A DNA stretch of 64,000 nucleotides from Lycium barbarum (GCF_019175385.1 NC_083340.1:14272336-14336335), one strand, 5' to 3'. Counted from the first letter of the stretch, positions 12,411 through 25,700 are shown. The notes: a model not told the origin generated them from the sequence alone. Program-made: numbers and translations.

Positions 12411-12700
12411 TAGGCGTTTGGCCACGATAATCAAATATTTTTCATTTTGTTTTTGATTTTTTTTGGAGTTAGAGTTGAAGATGGAGTTGTGTTTGGTCAT
12501 AATTTTTGTAAATAATATTTAATTTTAAGAATGTACAGAAAGTTAAAAAAAAAGTGAAAAACGGGTTTTAGGTGTTTTTCAAATTCCAAATACAACTTAA
12601 AGTTGTATTTTAATTTTTTCATGACTAAACACTGATTTTTAAATAAAGTGAGAATTTTCCGGAAAAAAAAAATGAAAAATTCTCACGGCCAAAACGGGTA
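12411..12700. mobile_element. MITE (TAGGCGTTTGGCC terminal repeats)
   Basis: Left end TAGGCGTTTGGCC and right end GGCCAAAACGGGTA are inverted imperfect copies with TA at both outer edges. The interior is AT-rich with smaller inverted words (TTGTATTT/AAATACAA; GAATTTTCC/GGAAAA). Length is about 290 bp. The 'GCGTTTGGCC' end is a common Solanaceae MITE signature, by recall. Confidence 0.7.
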
Positions 12701-13155
12701 AATAAGAAGAGCTAGTACTAACATTACTTTCTTTTTTTATTTAAACATAAAAGAAAGAATTTATTTAATTTTATATTAGATGAAAATTTACATAGATTTG
12801 TTAGTGGAAGGATGAGAAGTCCAACGCAATGAGCATTTATCCGGTGATTAATAATTAGAGATATACATTTATACAAAATTTATTACTTTAAGAACATCTT
12901 TATTTTTTTAAATAGTCTAACTCAGCATGACTAGTGCACATATTCTTATTCCACTCTATTTAGCATAAATAATAATACAATCTCGTATAGTGTAATGCAA
13001 ATATTATTTAAAAATAGCAAACCAAACATTATGTTAAGTAATGTGACAATTAGTTTTCCTTGCACAACCAACCAAATTCAATATTTTATACGAGTTATAC
13101 AGAATTAGTTATCATATAATTAAAACACGGGGAACCAACCTACCCCCAAGGTTAA

Positions 13156-13505
13156 GAGCCCATTTGGATTAGTTGAAAAAAAGTGACTTTTAAGTACTGA
13201 AAGTTATTTTTATAAATAAGCAGTTACGTATTTAGATAAAAGTGTTTAAAAGATTTTTAGAAATAAGGATAATATTGGAATTAAAATAAAATATAAGGAA
13301 TAAAAGAGTAAAGTTGTTGGTCAAACTAAAATGACTTTAAGTCAAAAAAGAAGAAGTTGAGATTGAACAACTTCTTGATTTTAGCTTATTTTAAGCACTT
13401 TTTAACTTAATTTAAGTTATTTTCTATTTTTATCAAACACTTAAATAAGTTAAAAATGACTTATAATCTGATTTGATTAATTTATAAGCCAATCCAAACG
13501 GGCTC
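13156..13505. mobile_element. MITE with TAA target duplication (Tourist-like)
   Basis: Starts GAGCCCATTTGGATT and ends AATCCAAACGGGCTC, nearly perfect inverted repeats. The 3-bp duplication TAA lies on both sides (13153-13155 and 13506-13508), typical of PIF/Harbinger-type MITEs. It ends about 270 bp before the ARF-GAP start codon, in its presumed promoter. Confidence 0.85.
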
Positions 13506-13776
13506 TAAATTAGTTTAGCCAGGATTAAGGGACTAAACCAAATTTTGCTACTAGTAATTACAAATCACAAAGATTGGTACCGAAAAAGAAAAATACCCAT
13601 TTAATTAGTATTTTATATTTAGAGATTAGCGGTTTCTACATATATTCCTCTTCACTCAATATTTTGTGTATCATCATCATCTCTGTAAGAGGCAATTCCC
13701 GTCGTTTTTCTATCTATCATATCAACAATCTGTCCGATTTAAGAAGGAAGTTCTAGAATCTTCTATTTCTACAGCC

Positions 13777-16700
13777 ATGGCTTCCGAGAATTTCAGCGAC
13801 AAAAACGCTGTTTTTCGGAAGCTCAAATCCAAGCCTGATAACAAGGTTCCTCTTTTATATTTTATTTCTTGTTTTTTTTTGATTGATTAGATTGAGATCT
13901 GTTATGAGTAACTTTGATTTTTCGACATGATTTAATTTGAATTTTTATTTTGTTGTTATTTAGATGTGTTTTGATTGCAATGCTAAGAATCCAACTTGGG
14001 CATCTGTGACGTATGGGATCTTTTTGTGTATTGATTGTTCCGCTGTTCATCGTAGCCTTGGCGTTCACATCAGTTTTGTTAGGTAATCTTTTTATTTTTA
14101 TTTTTTAGTACTATTATTTTGGCTTAATGAGCTGATTTAATTGCCTTTTAGGTTTAATATGGTTGAGTTGTTAGTGATAATATGTTAAAAGCTGTGACTT
14201 TGTGTAACTTAGATGCTAGTGAAATGTTCTTAAATAACATGGTAGCATTCACTTATATTATGATATATTTGTGGTTTTGATCTATGTTGCTCGGACTCTT
14301 AAAAAGGGTGCGTGTCGGATTCTCCAAAAATAGTGCATTTTTGGAGGATACGAACGGCAACATTTTTGGAGAGTCTGAGCAACTTAGGTTTTGGTAGATA
14401 TGAATTACTTGTGTTGTTCAATGTTTCGATTTAAATATTGGAAGATGACAGTTTTTTATGAGTAGTTGTGAGAGAATCTAAGTTATACATTAAATTGTGG
14501 GCAGTATTCTTATGGACTTAATTAGTTTTCCGATTGAAGCAAGGCCTTGCCTGTAATAAAATAAATTGGTCAAAATCATATATGCTACTACCACAGTATG
14601 ATAACCATATGAGTTTATTATTCTATTTCACTACCATGTTTTTTGGTACATTTCCATTTTGGTTGGAAAAGAATAAAAGAAAAAAAAAAGAGAACAAGGA
14701 AAATGACTGGCTAATATTATTGGTTTGGAACACTAAGACGATTTTTAGGAGCAAATTACAGGATATTCCATGGATTGTCACACGGCTTATTGATAGATCA
14801 ATAGAACGAATGATAATTGTAAAAAAAGTTTAACAGAAGTCAGGTTTATAGTTATTAAGGGGGAAGGTTGTTGGAGATGGGGAATTATGACTTAGATCAG
14901 GATGTGTGGAAGAAGAAAGGGAAGCAGCGAGACCATTACTCTATGATTTAGTGGAACCCAACGCCTAAAACTTCTCAATATGTACAATTAAGAATGAATA
15001 ATATATTGATACTAATGAGGCGATGTCTTGAGTAATTTGAAGAACATGGGGGGGGGGGGGGGTGTCCTTTCTTACTTGCTGATAGAGATGGTCTCCCCAA
15101 AATATCCCTCAAAATCTGGAATACTATACCCCAAGCTATCTGGTGGACAGTCTGGAAAGGAAGGAACAACAAAATCTTCCAAGGTAACTAGCGAAGCATA
15201 CTTGGCCATAAGTTAGAGCTTTTTCTTTGCTAGTTTTTTTTTAGGTGCAAACTGGTACTTTTACAGGATTCAGAATTGTTGTTAGACATGAGAGAGAAAT
15301 TGCACAACTCGTAAGTTGCAACTACATTTTGACGCACTAGCTTACTGCTTATTCAATTTTAATACAATACCTTATCTTTTATCAAAATGTTAAAAACTGC
15401 TAGAGCATAAGGCTGGATGAAAAGAAAAGATATTAAGAGACAAATGGAGTAAAATGTAGTGTCTTCCGGAGACTACATCCAATTAGTCAGGGAAACTTGG
15501 AATGTTTTCATAAAGTCTTGCTTGTTTTTGCATTGTTCCATAAATAACTGTACAAAGTTGGTGCCACTTCTTATTTTCCCACTATTTCAGAAATTACCCC
15601 TTTCACATGTTAACTTCTGTTGTGCCAACTCTGCCGGTCCAGATTATGATGGCCATGAGGAGTAAGATATTGAATATCTTTGCCATCTTGTTGGGATTGC
15701 TTGAAAAAGCAAGCAGGGAGTGATGTGGAAGGGAGATGTCAGTTCATGTCTTTTTTTTTTTTTTTGGATAACCGTGGTGTCCGTACCAGCTATCGCCAGT
15801 CAGTTCATGTCTTTGGTCACCCTTGGTTAAAGAAAGGGAGAAGAGTAGACTAACTGTCGGGAGAAGAGTAGACTAACTGTCAGTTGTTCGGGTTTGTTGG
15901 TTAAGATGTTGGTGGCTGGATGATAGGATTTTTTTTTCTTTACTCTATTAGGGTTGGGGAATAGGGGTTGATGTAGTCAAGCAAGAATAAGAGTAAATCT
16001 TCTGCTTTTGCTCTGTCATATTATTATTTTTATTTCCATGTACTAAGAAGCTGAGTTTTGCAGATCGACAAATTTAGATTCGTGGACCCCAGAGCAGTTA
16101 AAAATGATGTACTTTGGTGGAAATAACCGTGCTCAAGTTTTTTTCAAGCAGCATGGATGGAACGATGGAGGCAAGACTGACTCCAAGTATACCTCAAGGG
16201 CTGCTGACTTGTATAGGCAGTTACTCTCAAAAGAAATTGCTAAAAGTAATGCAGAGGATGCACAGGTTCAAAAAAGTACTGCAGAGGATGCAGGTTTGCC
16301 AGCATCACCTGTTGCTTCTCAGGCTGCCAATGGATTTCCTGATATTAAGACTAGTGAACCTTCAAAAGAAACATCTTCATTGAAGGACGAAAAACCCGAG
16401 GTTTCTGCTTCACCCAAAGCCTCTCAAGCTGTTACAGCCTTTCTTAAGAAACCTACAGTTGCGAAGAAAGTTGGGAAGTCTGGTGGACTTGGAGCTCGGA
16501 AACTTACTAAAAAGGTGCATATTAGACTTACAACTTATGCTTTGAAATTATGTGAAATTCCTGCATCATGCTTATTTGAACACTCCCCCGAAACAAAAAA
16601 AAATATCCCTGCTGTTTTAATAAGTTTGTCCTAGTGATTTTTGGTTTCCAATCTATTGACCCTTTGCCATGTACAGCCAAGTGAAAGTCTCTATGAGCAG

Positions 16701-19700
16701 AAGCCTGAAGAACCGCCTGTTCAAGTTTCCTCCTCCAATGCTGCAAATAATGCACCAACTGTTGGTTCATCATTTGCGTCTCGTTTTGAGTACACAGACA
16801 ATGTCCAACCTGCTGAGACGAGTTCTGGAGGCCGTCGCGTTCTTAACCATGTGGCCCCTCCAAAGTCCACTAGCTTTTTTTCAGATTATGGGATGGATAG
16901 TGGTTTCACAAAGAAGACAGGTTCCAATTCTTCAAAAGTTCAAGTGAGTTCTTATCCTAGCTTTTATTTTCCCTGATCATCCAGGATTTTGTTAAAGCTG
17001 ATTCAGTGAAATCTTTATCATGTATGTTATTTATATGCCAAGTTTAATGGAAGGAGAAAGGTGAACATTATTGTGTTGTGTCTGACTGTCTTTGGTTTCT
17101 ATCATATTGAGCCTTACAAATATTGAGATCTTGGTCTGATGTTCCTTGTTACGGATCTCATTGCACCAGTTATGCTTTTGGTCTATCTGGATCCGATTCG
17201 ATGCCATTCAAGCCTGTTTTGCGCAGTACATATATGACCCCCCCGCCCCCCCAACCCACACACAAAGGGAATTATTTGGATCTCCAAACTGATAGGCCTT
17301 TGTGACTCTTGGTGGTCTTGAGTTTTTGGATTTACCAACTATTTAGAAATTGGTGAAGCCGTTTGAAATTTGTTTTCATCCTATTTGGAGCGACCTGGAT
17401 CATTAACTAGTAACGCCCTGTTCTTTTGGAGCTTTGGACACTTCCTAAGCTATTATTTTTATTTATGAAATTCCCCAAGTGCTCCAGAGTATATACTTAT
17501 TCCACGACCTTCCCTCCAGCAAATTTCGGCATCTCAAGGGTTGTCAGTGTATATCTAGCTTTCTGGAATATCAATACAGATTTAATTTTCATCCTAAACT
17601 TTTGGTACCTCAAGTTTCTAGTGCTTGGTTACTTGTTAAAACATTTCAGGTATTATTTTGGATGTTTCTATCTGTGATTAAGGTTCTTGCTTTTATTTTT
17701 GCATAATTACTTTTGGATGTTCTATCTGTGATTATGTTCCTTTTCTCTCTCAGTTCTTTTTCTCCTGATCTGTCTGTCAGTTGTTTAGTTGTGATGTTTG
17801 TGTAACATTAAGTTTTTCCTTCTTTCTGCCTCCTGATCTTCATCCAGTTCTATTAAGATGTTTTGCCTTATTTGTTTGCATTATACTCTAATCAGATCGA
17901 GGAAACTGATGAAGCAAGGAAGAAGTTTTCTAATGCCAAATCCATTTCATCTGCTCAATTCTTTGGTGATCAGAGTAAAGCTGAAATGGAAGCCTCAGTT
18001 TCTCTACAGAAATTCTCGGTATGCTTGCTTATTACACACCTCCCAGTTTACGTGGCTTATTTTGACAATCTTTTAGAGTGACATTTGACGTCATTATCGC
18101 AGTTTAACTAACAATAGAGTAGACATTTATAAACTAGGATAGAATTGATATCCAACTAATTAAATTTAATGTTCCAAAATACTAAAGAAGTCGCGTTTAT
18201 ATTTTAATCATAAATACAAATATAGGTTAATAAATTTGGTACAAGGGAAGTATATAGTATACCCTTATACAGGTATGCCTACTGCTTTAGTAAGCATTGA
18301 ATCCTTGAATTGCCTCTAACGCTGCCCTATATAAACATTTCATGATTGTTTTCAGATTCTTCTCCATTCCTAACTACTACAGATATCCCTCCTTTGCGGC
18401 AGCATATGTGCGTCAACTTGCGTCAACTTGAATGGTATCTCTGAGTAAATTTTGCTGTGAGAGCTTCCTAAGTTTAACTTATTAGAAACCAGGATTTGAT
18501 TTCTGAACATGGTGAATACTTATATAGTTATATGGTGGCAGTAACTCTTCCCCAAGTCCCCGATGATCTCTCCGGACTTACTAAAGTTTCCGTGAGCCGC
18601 CAAATCCCTGCTTAGGAATTTAACCCGATTCCCTTTCGTAATAAACACACAAGATATTGATCTGTTTTGTGGGAACGGGCCTCTTTTCGGTGGAGCATGT
18701 GCTTCTTTTAAGCTGCTTCTCTTTTTTTCTTCTGATCATTTGTGTGGTCACTTTTCTAGTAGCTTTTCAGTCTCTATCTGTACCTTTTTTGAGTACTTTT
18801 TGGCTGCCAGTTTCTTTGGTGATTAAGAATGAAATCCTTTCAGCGTGTGGTTATTTCTTTCTGCCCGTTTTTGCTTTGCAATACTCGTGCAGAGAACTTT
18901 TAGGCTTTTCTCTCTTTTTCTTTTATAATAATATTGGACAAAGATGCATATAGCTGATTAACTTGCTTGGGATTGAGGCAAGAGAGTAGGTAGTGTTGTA
19001 TGTATTATTTTGACTTGTTAGGCAGAGAATTCCAGTTCCGGTTTTCTTTCTGGTGATTGTTCACTGTTCCAGCAATCCTGTTCAGACAACTATTTGCTAT
19101 TGCCGTGACTCTTTGTTATTTCTTGTTTTCCAAACAAGCAAACGCAAGTTGCTTCACCACCTAAATTTTGAGGTTTAATGCACTGAAGTTCAAGAGAATC
19201 ATTCAAATTACTTTTGTTGAATATTCTTAATAATTATGTCACAATAATATGGAACCGAAGATTAGAAACAAATTATTTCACATACTCAAACTCCTGCATA
19301 AGGAGCTTTCTTATATGTCGTTAACTACCTTACATCTTCTTGATGCTTTTCTAATGATATTTGATTACTTTACCGGGAAAAAAAAAAGGCCTAGACATGA
19401 TTTAACTGATCCTCTTCCTATTGGAACTCATTTCAGAGACCTCCTTTTAAAAAAATAAAAATAAATTCACACAGATCATATTACAGACATGTTGTCAATC
19501 ATGCATCTGTAATGACTCAAAAATAGTGGATCTCTCTAACGTACTGCTAAAATAATCAACCCCTAGATTCTTCTAATAACTGCTCCATGGCTGAGTTTAT
19601 TTTAGCAGATTCAACTTATTATAATCTATAAATCCAATTGTTTGATGCAGCTAACAACAGTATGCTATAATTAGGTTACTAACTTATTACCGTAGCTTGT

Positions 19701-20205
19701 GTGATGGTTTGAAATGTGTTTATGATGCATAATGGACTAATTGATGAAGTTTTGCTTGGGTTTCTATCTTTTAAAACAAGATGAAGATGATATCACTATA
19801 ATTAAGCTTATGTTTCACTACTACATGAAGTTTACCTGAAAACTGAAGTAGCAAACACAGGCTCTAAAACATACTTTCTGCTCACTCTTTGTATTCATAG
19901 GGTTCAAGTGCCATTTCCAGCGCTGACCTCTTTGGTCAAGATGATGCAGCTTTAGACATCACCGCCGGGGAACTTATTAATAGGCTCTCTTTCCAGGTAT
20001 ACTGGCAATTTTAATACGCAACGCATTGCTTTTCACCAGTTTTCCATGAAGGTGTTGACTGGATTTCTTTTCCAATTTCTCCTTTTTATTCTTCCAGGCA
20101 CAGCAGGATATGTCCTCTATCAAAAATATTGCTGGGGAAACTGGGAAGAGGCTTACCTCCTTAGCATCCAATTTGATGTCTGATCTTCAAGACAGAATTC
20201 TGTGA
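13777..20205 (+). CDS. AGD8/9/10: ADP-ribosylation factor GTPase-activating protein (AGD8/9/10 type)
   Basis: Coding exons (by GT-AG sites and frame): 13777-13845, 13964-14082, 16064-16514, 16677-16943, 17896-18018, 19901-19996, 20098-20205; 410 aa, close to the 395-413 aa of the Arabidopsis AGD8-10 proteins as I recall them. Residues about 10-130 form an ArfGAP domain: zinc finger CFDC-x16-CIDC, followed by the arginine finger in [15 protein letters not shown], then [12 protein letters not shown]. The rest is a low-complexity Ser/Lys-rich linker ([20 protein letters not shown]) and a C-terminal helix-prone region, the layout of Arf1-directed GAPs acting on Golgi/COPI membranes. It stimulates GTP hydrolysis by ARF. 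The start ATG has the context 'agccATGGct' and matches the family N-terminus ([19 protein letters not shown]). Intron 2 (about 2 kb) and intron 5 (about 1.9 kb) hold repeats; no disabling lesion is seen. Confidence 0.93.
14286..14383. mobile_element. Short MITE-like inverted repeat in ARF-GAP intron 2
   Basis: Begins GTTGCTCGGACTCT and ends AGAGTCTGAGCAAC, 14-bp inverted ends with one mismatch. The interior contains complementary 'ccaaaaatag...tttttggagga' words, so the whole 98 bp can fold back. This 'GTTGCTCGGACTC' repeat is common in Solanaceae, by recall. No clear target duplication. Confidence 0.65.
15738..15814 (-). mobile_element. 5'-truncated SINE, 16-bp TSD, in ARF-GAP intron 2
   Basis: The 16-bp direct repeat GTCAGTTCATGTCTTT (15738-15753 and 15799-15814) flanks a poly(T) tract plus 'ggataaccgtggtgtcc', i.e. 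a reverse-strand SINE 3' end ending ...GGACACCACGGTTATCC(A)n. Only about 45 bp of element remain. Just downstream (about 15836-15881) a 23-bp unit 'gggagaagagtagactaact...' is tandemly duplicated. Confidence 0.75.
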
Positions 20206-20850
20206 GGAGACTGTGTGTTAAAAAATGAAACGGAGTTGACAACACCTTAATATTACTTGTAGAAGTGAAAAGAGTTCGACATTCTTTCAGAAGACCTAGA
20301 ACACTAGGCTCTTGAGAAGCTGGTATCTTATTTTATAGTAGCTTATAGATGTCTCTTTAAATTTCCTGATGTATGTGTTTTTTTTTTGGGAGGGTCTGGT
20401 TTTACTCTTTTACTTGCCTAAGGCTCACAGAGGTTTGTGAGTTATATTTTGCTCTGTATTATGTGCTGTTAGAGCTGAAATAGAAATCACCGACTTGTAA
20501 TCTTAGCAAAAATTATGTCTCTGTTGTGTGCACAACGTAGAGTAAGGTTCTCTTACTTTTCTTTCAGCCTAGCATATCCGGGAGTGGGGCAAGTTTATGG
20601 ATTCCGAACTTGTCAAGGAAATCATAGTTCGTTTTAGTTGCTAGATTGCTGTTAAATATTTACATACATTTAATGAATTTCTGAAAACAAATATAGGGTC
20701 TATTAAAAGTATTAGGTGCATTCTAACCCGTACATGATATTGTAGCTCCACATCTGAGCATATTAGCTGAGTTAATACCATGTTTTTTTGTCTGCATGTA
20801 TATCAAGTAACAATCCCACTACGCACATTTCGTCTTAAAATTTTGGTCGT
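20206..20850. other. 3' UTR / downstream region of the ARF-GAP gene
   Basis: No coding sequence. It must contain the 3' UTR of the ARF-GAP transcript, but the poly(A) site cannot be fixed from sequence alone. Confidence 0.6.
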
Positions 20851-20870
20851 GAAAGGATTGGGAGATAACC

Positions 20871-21099
20871 CTCAGGGGTTGGCCTGGTGGCAATTGACTT
20901 GAGCCTTGGGGTGCTCCCTTTCAAGGTCTCAAGTTCGAAACTCACTGGGTGCAAACAATTTCTGAGGGCCATCGGATTGGGTAAAACCTGAATTAACCGT
21001 GGTGCACTTGCAGGAAACTCCATGCCGAGGGCTTGTGCACTCCCGGGATTAGTCGGGGCTCTAAGAGACCCGGACACCCGGTGTTTAATAAAAAAAAAA
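20871..21099 (+). mobile_element. Full-length tRNA-derived SINE with 20-bp TSD
   Basis: The body runs from an A-box-like 'ggttggcctggtggcaatt' (about 20878) through a B-box-like 'caagttcgaaactc' (about 20930) to a 3' A-rich tail 'aataaaaaaaaaa' ending at 21099. The flanks GAAAGGATTGGGAGATAACC (20851-20870) and 21100-21119 match at 19 of 20 positions. Length is 229 bp. It inserted about 670 bp downstream of the ARF-GAP stop codon. Confidence 0.9.
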
Positions 21100-21548
21100 G
21101 AAAGGATTGGGAGATGACCAAAGAAATTACGCAGAAGTGCTCATTTTAAGCTACTCTGAAATGAAAACACGCAAGAAGAGAAACCATGAAATTCGAATTC
21201 TCAAAAAGAAAAGAATGAAGTTGAAGAAATTTCACTAATTGAATTCAATATTTCATTCTTTCGTAAAATAACTTGTATATCCTTGATGAATAGCATAACT
21301 GGGGAACCAAATTTTAAACCAAACACTTTCTGTGTACTGTGTACTAAAGTGTTAATCCCATTTCTCATTACAACTATACACAATGGATATTGACTAAGTT
21401 TTTTTTAATTAATAATATAAACATATAATTTGTTCATAAATGATTTTGGAGAAACAAGGGAAAATAGAATAAGGTTTAGTTATGAGTATGTTTTGCGTTG
21501 TGCAATCACTGTTCTAAGAAACTCTTTTAGCAGTAGGAAAGTTACTTA

Positions 21549-21761
21549 GAGCCCGTTTGGATCGCTGTCAGTTTTTTTGAGGGTTTGACTGACCAGCTTA
21601 TAAGTCATTTTGTGCTTAAATTAAACCCAAAAAAATAATTGGGCCTGTTTGGCTTAGCTTATCTAAAGCAGCTTATAAGCTAAAAAAAATAAGTTGGGCT
21701 ACCCCAACTTATTTTTTTTTAGCTTATAGCCTGCTTTTTTTAAGCCCAACCAAACAGACTC
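21549..21761. mobile_element. MITE with TTA target duplication
   Basis: Starts GAGCCCGTTTGG and ends CCAAACAGACTC, flanked by TTA on both sides (21546-21548, 21762-21764). The inner part has its own strong fold-back (GGCCTGTTTGGCTTAGCTTAT... against ...AAGCCCAACCAAACAGACTC; AAGTTGGG/CCCAACTT), which suggests one MITE inserted in or derived from another. Same family ends as 6430 and 13156. Confidence 0.85.
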
Positions 21762-21764
21762 TTA

Positions 21765-22727
21765 GGAGTAAACAAAGCTTCCTTGAGGATAGAAATAACA
21801 ACCAATAAACCGTGAAGGAGAGTAGGTATGATGAAATGATGGTTAAGCTAATGTTTGTGGGTAGTTTGATTGGTGCGATAAGAATAATAATTATCTCAGA
21901 GTAAAATGTAGAATTATTTTATTTCACATTTGGTTATGAATATTAATTAGTCACGGAATTATTTTATCTCACGTTTATAAAAATGATGAAATTTCTATCC
22001 CACATGAAAGATGGGATAAATAATCCAATGAAATATCCTTATTTTATTCCATCCCCGCACCAAAGAACCCTTTGTTCAAATGATGAAGTCTACGTGACAC
22101 TTGTCCTAACCTTTATTTTGGCCAATCCAAATCATGTAACATATTTCGATTTTGCCAACAAATGATATACTATTAAAATTACAGTAGTAGTTAAATTGAC
22201 GTCGCACAAGCTAAAAGTTCCAGATATTCGAACGGTACAAGGACGCACCTTTACTTTACCAATACCAATTACTATTTGGACATGACTGATATCCGTAAAC
22301 ATTGGATTTTTTTTTTTCAAAATATTTATTTGTCTTTGCAAAAGTTTTTTTTATTATAGTGAGAGATCAGGAAAAAGATATAAATAAAAAAAAATTAAAC
22401 TCACACATATTTTGTGAGATTCCATCGATATGTTAGTGCTAAAATAAACACTTTGGCGCAGTCTAATACATTTGGGCTCGTTCCTAAAATTTCAGTATTC
22501 TTGAAAAATCCAAAATGGCCGCTCAATTTTCCCTCCCATTTCAAATCTCTCCATTTTAATCTGAACAAATTCCTCAAATATTCACTTTCCAATTTTCCGC
22601 AATTTTTTTTTGTTCATATATTATTCAATCTTTTCCCTCCAATCCATTCTTGAAATCCTTAATAAACTCAAAGCTCTAGAAAACCCTAACAACACCTTTC
22701 ATTTCTGCTACAAATTCATCTCTTTTA
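21765..22727. other. Intergenic and presumed promoter/5' UTR of the UBP gene
   Basis: No coding region. The last 200 bp before the UBP start are pyrimidine-rich ('tttccctcccatttc...'), typical of plant 5' leaders. No convincing TATA box is seen at a good distance. Confidence 0.5.
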
Positions 22728-25700
22728 ATGAAAAATCATTGCTCAGAAACCCTAGGAAGTGACACTAAACCAGTTAATTTAGTAGATTCTGATGAAACCC
22801 TAGATAAATCGAACAAATCGGGAGAGTTATATATGGAGGAAGAAGAATTGGATGCATCACCTGTTCGTGCATACACTCGGTATTTCCAAAGCCGTTGGGC
22901 TCAACCTTGGGGTAAAGTCACTCATCCCAAGCCTCTCTATACGCAACAAACTGCACCCAAGCCGCCATCGCCACAACAAGCTGCTGCCAAGCCTAACGAT
23001 GACGAGCCATCGCCACAAGCTGATGCCAAGCCTAAGGATGACGAGCCATCGCCTTCCGATTGGACACAACAAGCTGCTAACGAGCCATCGCCTTTTGATT
23101 GGACGGATGGATCTCCGGAAAATAAAGAATTGGCACCACTTGAGCCTAAGTGGAATTTTTCTCATATAGATGAGGAACCTAAGTCTATGCTGGTATTGGT
23201 CCAATTTTTTTTTTATTTTTTTTTCGCGTATGTGTAAATGATTACATGTTATGTTGGTACTTAAGTTTTCTGTTGATATTTTGTTTTGTATATGCAATAG
23301 TGTTTTAGTATTACTAATTAATTACGTAAAAACTGAAAATAGTGCTTGATCGTTGGAGCTAAGTTATATCAAATTCGAGAAATGAATGATTACGTGCTAA
23401 TTTGGTACTTAAGTCTCAGTGGTATTGATCTTTCAAGCTTTGTGATTTGCTACAATTTTTATTTTTATTTTTCGTGAATGTGTGTACATGTATAAGTGAT
23501 GACATGTTATTTTGGTAATTTTGTTTTTTTGCGTTGATTATTTTTGGATTATGATTTAATTCTGGATTTTTGAAATTCTAGATAGTGACTTTAGGTATTA
23601 GTAACTGCGTTCTAGATTTATTTTTTGTACAATATTTAATGAATTTCTTAATACAAATGCAAGGTTTAAATGAATTTTGTATTAGGTATATGTTAGATGA
23701 GATTTTGGTACTTTTGTTTTGTGTTGATTTTTTTTTTTTTTTTTTTTGGGATTGTTATTCAGGGTGCAGGGCTTTCTAATTTGGGAAATACATGCTTTCT
23801 AAATGCGGTTCTGCAATCTTTCATGCACACAGTGTCTCTGATTCAGGGCCTTAAGTCGAGTGATCATGCTACACCATGTGATGGTAAGAAATTAATCCCT
23901 TTTGTTCCATTTTATATGTCTCTATTAGTACTATTTATAGAGTGAAGTAGTTTTTGTTTTCATACATCTTTTTAATTGTAGAAGATTTGACTTGTATTCT
24001 TGTAAATTTTTGTGAAAAAACTGAAGGAATTGATGTTCAAAAGAAGAATGTAAAATTGAGTAGTTCAATCCTCGTATTCCAAGCGCTTTAATTTTGTTTT
24101 GAAACAAAGGTTAATAACTAACTCCCCCTTACCATTGTTTTCAACCATTTGAGTTATGTTGGTGTATTGGTCTAATGAATCTTCTTTGGTGGAGAAATTT
24201 AATCTCTCTCTCTATTCTTGAGGTTGATTATTAATTTGTCTGTATAATGATTGCAGGTTACCTGAAGGGTTTTTGTGTAATTTGTGCGTTGAGGAAGCTT
24301 ATTGATGCTTCACTGTTTTCCGAGGCTGGTGTAGTCTCTCCATGGAAATTTGTTAACAATTTGAACTGTATCCTTTTGAGTTTCTTGTTTGTGATTTCTG
24401 GGATAATATTTGCATTTCATACACACATAGATGCATATTTTGTTTTTTCTGCTTATATATTTGTTACCCTAGATTCATCCTCTTATTGTTTATTGAGAAC
24501 TTGTTCATATCATCAAATTTATCTGAAGTCCTAAGATGCACCAGTTCTTACCAAAATAGTATGAAGATGACTGGTTTTGGAACAACACACACTATTGGTA
24601 CATTCATTTCATTCCCTTTCTACTATACATGAAAGTAAGAATCTATACCCCATTTATGACCTGTTGTTAGCTGATCTGATCGGGTACTTCTATTAAATAG
24701 ATCCATTTATCACAATCAATGTTTAGTTCTGTACAAAAATAATTTACTGCTAATAAGTGAATATTACGTCAAATAATTAATTTTTAGTCAATTCTCTAAT
24801 AAATTTCGTTTTTCAAATAGGGTTAATATTACTCTCCCTTGATTATTAGTAAATTGTGATTTTGGTCCTTATGATATCTGATTAAGCACATTTAACCTTC
24901 AGTTAATTGAGATGTGTACTCTTGGTCTCTTTGCTAGTAAATATTCACACTTTACCATAATTGCTAACTGTTCCACTGCTTAATTACCCATATATTATGA
25001 TAAGCTTGTGATTTTACTTCATATTTGATGGTAATAGAGTTCTAAAAATAGTTCAAATATAACATACATTCTACATAAGGGGACTAAAAATACATACTTC
25101 AATTAATTAAAGATTAAACGTGGTTAGTCAAATATCACAAATTCACAAGGATCAAAATTAAAAATTTACCAATAACTGAGGGACTAAAAGTGTTATTATC
25201 GCTTTTAAACAAATGTAACTAATTTGAACATTCAATCAAGACAGGCCAGCTAGGTATGAAGGTTGTACAAATTCATTGCTTTGTTTGCAAATCTGTAGCT
25301 GTTGTTTCACTGCCATCCTTAACTTTGTGAAAAAACAGATTTTTCTTCCACTTTCCGTCGGTTCCAACAGGAAGATGCTCATGAGTTTCTACAGTGTTTT
25401 CTGGATAAACTTGAAAGATGTTGTGATGATTCAAGACCAAAAGACTGCCCAATTTTGGAGGCTGACAACATTGTGAAGCAGGCTTTTGGAGGTCGTTTAG
25501 TTAGCAAAGTAAGAATCAAACATTAGTCAATTCTTTATGCCTTGTAAAAATTGCATTCACATATGTGCTATGCTCTTAATTCTTAAATGCAAATGTGGAA
25601 CTGATATTTTTACCCACACCTTTTTGAAATTGCAGTTGTGGTGTTGTAATTGTGGCCACTCTTCTGACACTTTCGAGCCTCTAATAGATCTGAGTTTGGA

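Noticed and set aside
15047..15062. G-quadruplex-like poly(G) run in the ARF-GAP intron
   Set aside because: A single homopolymer of uncertain length, prone to sequencing error; no further structure around it.
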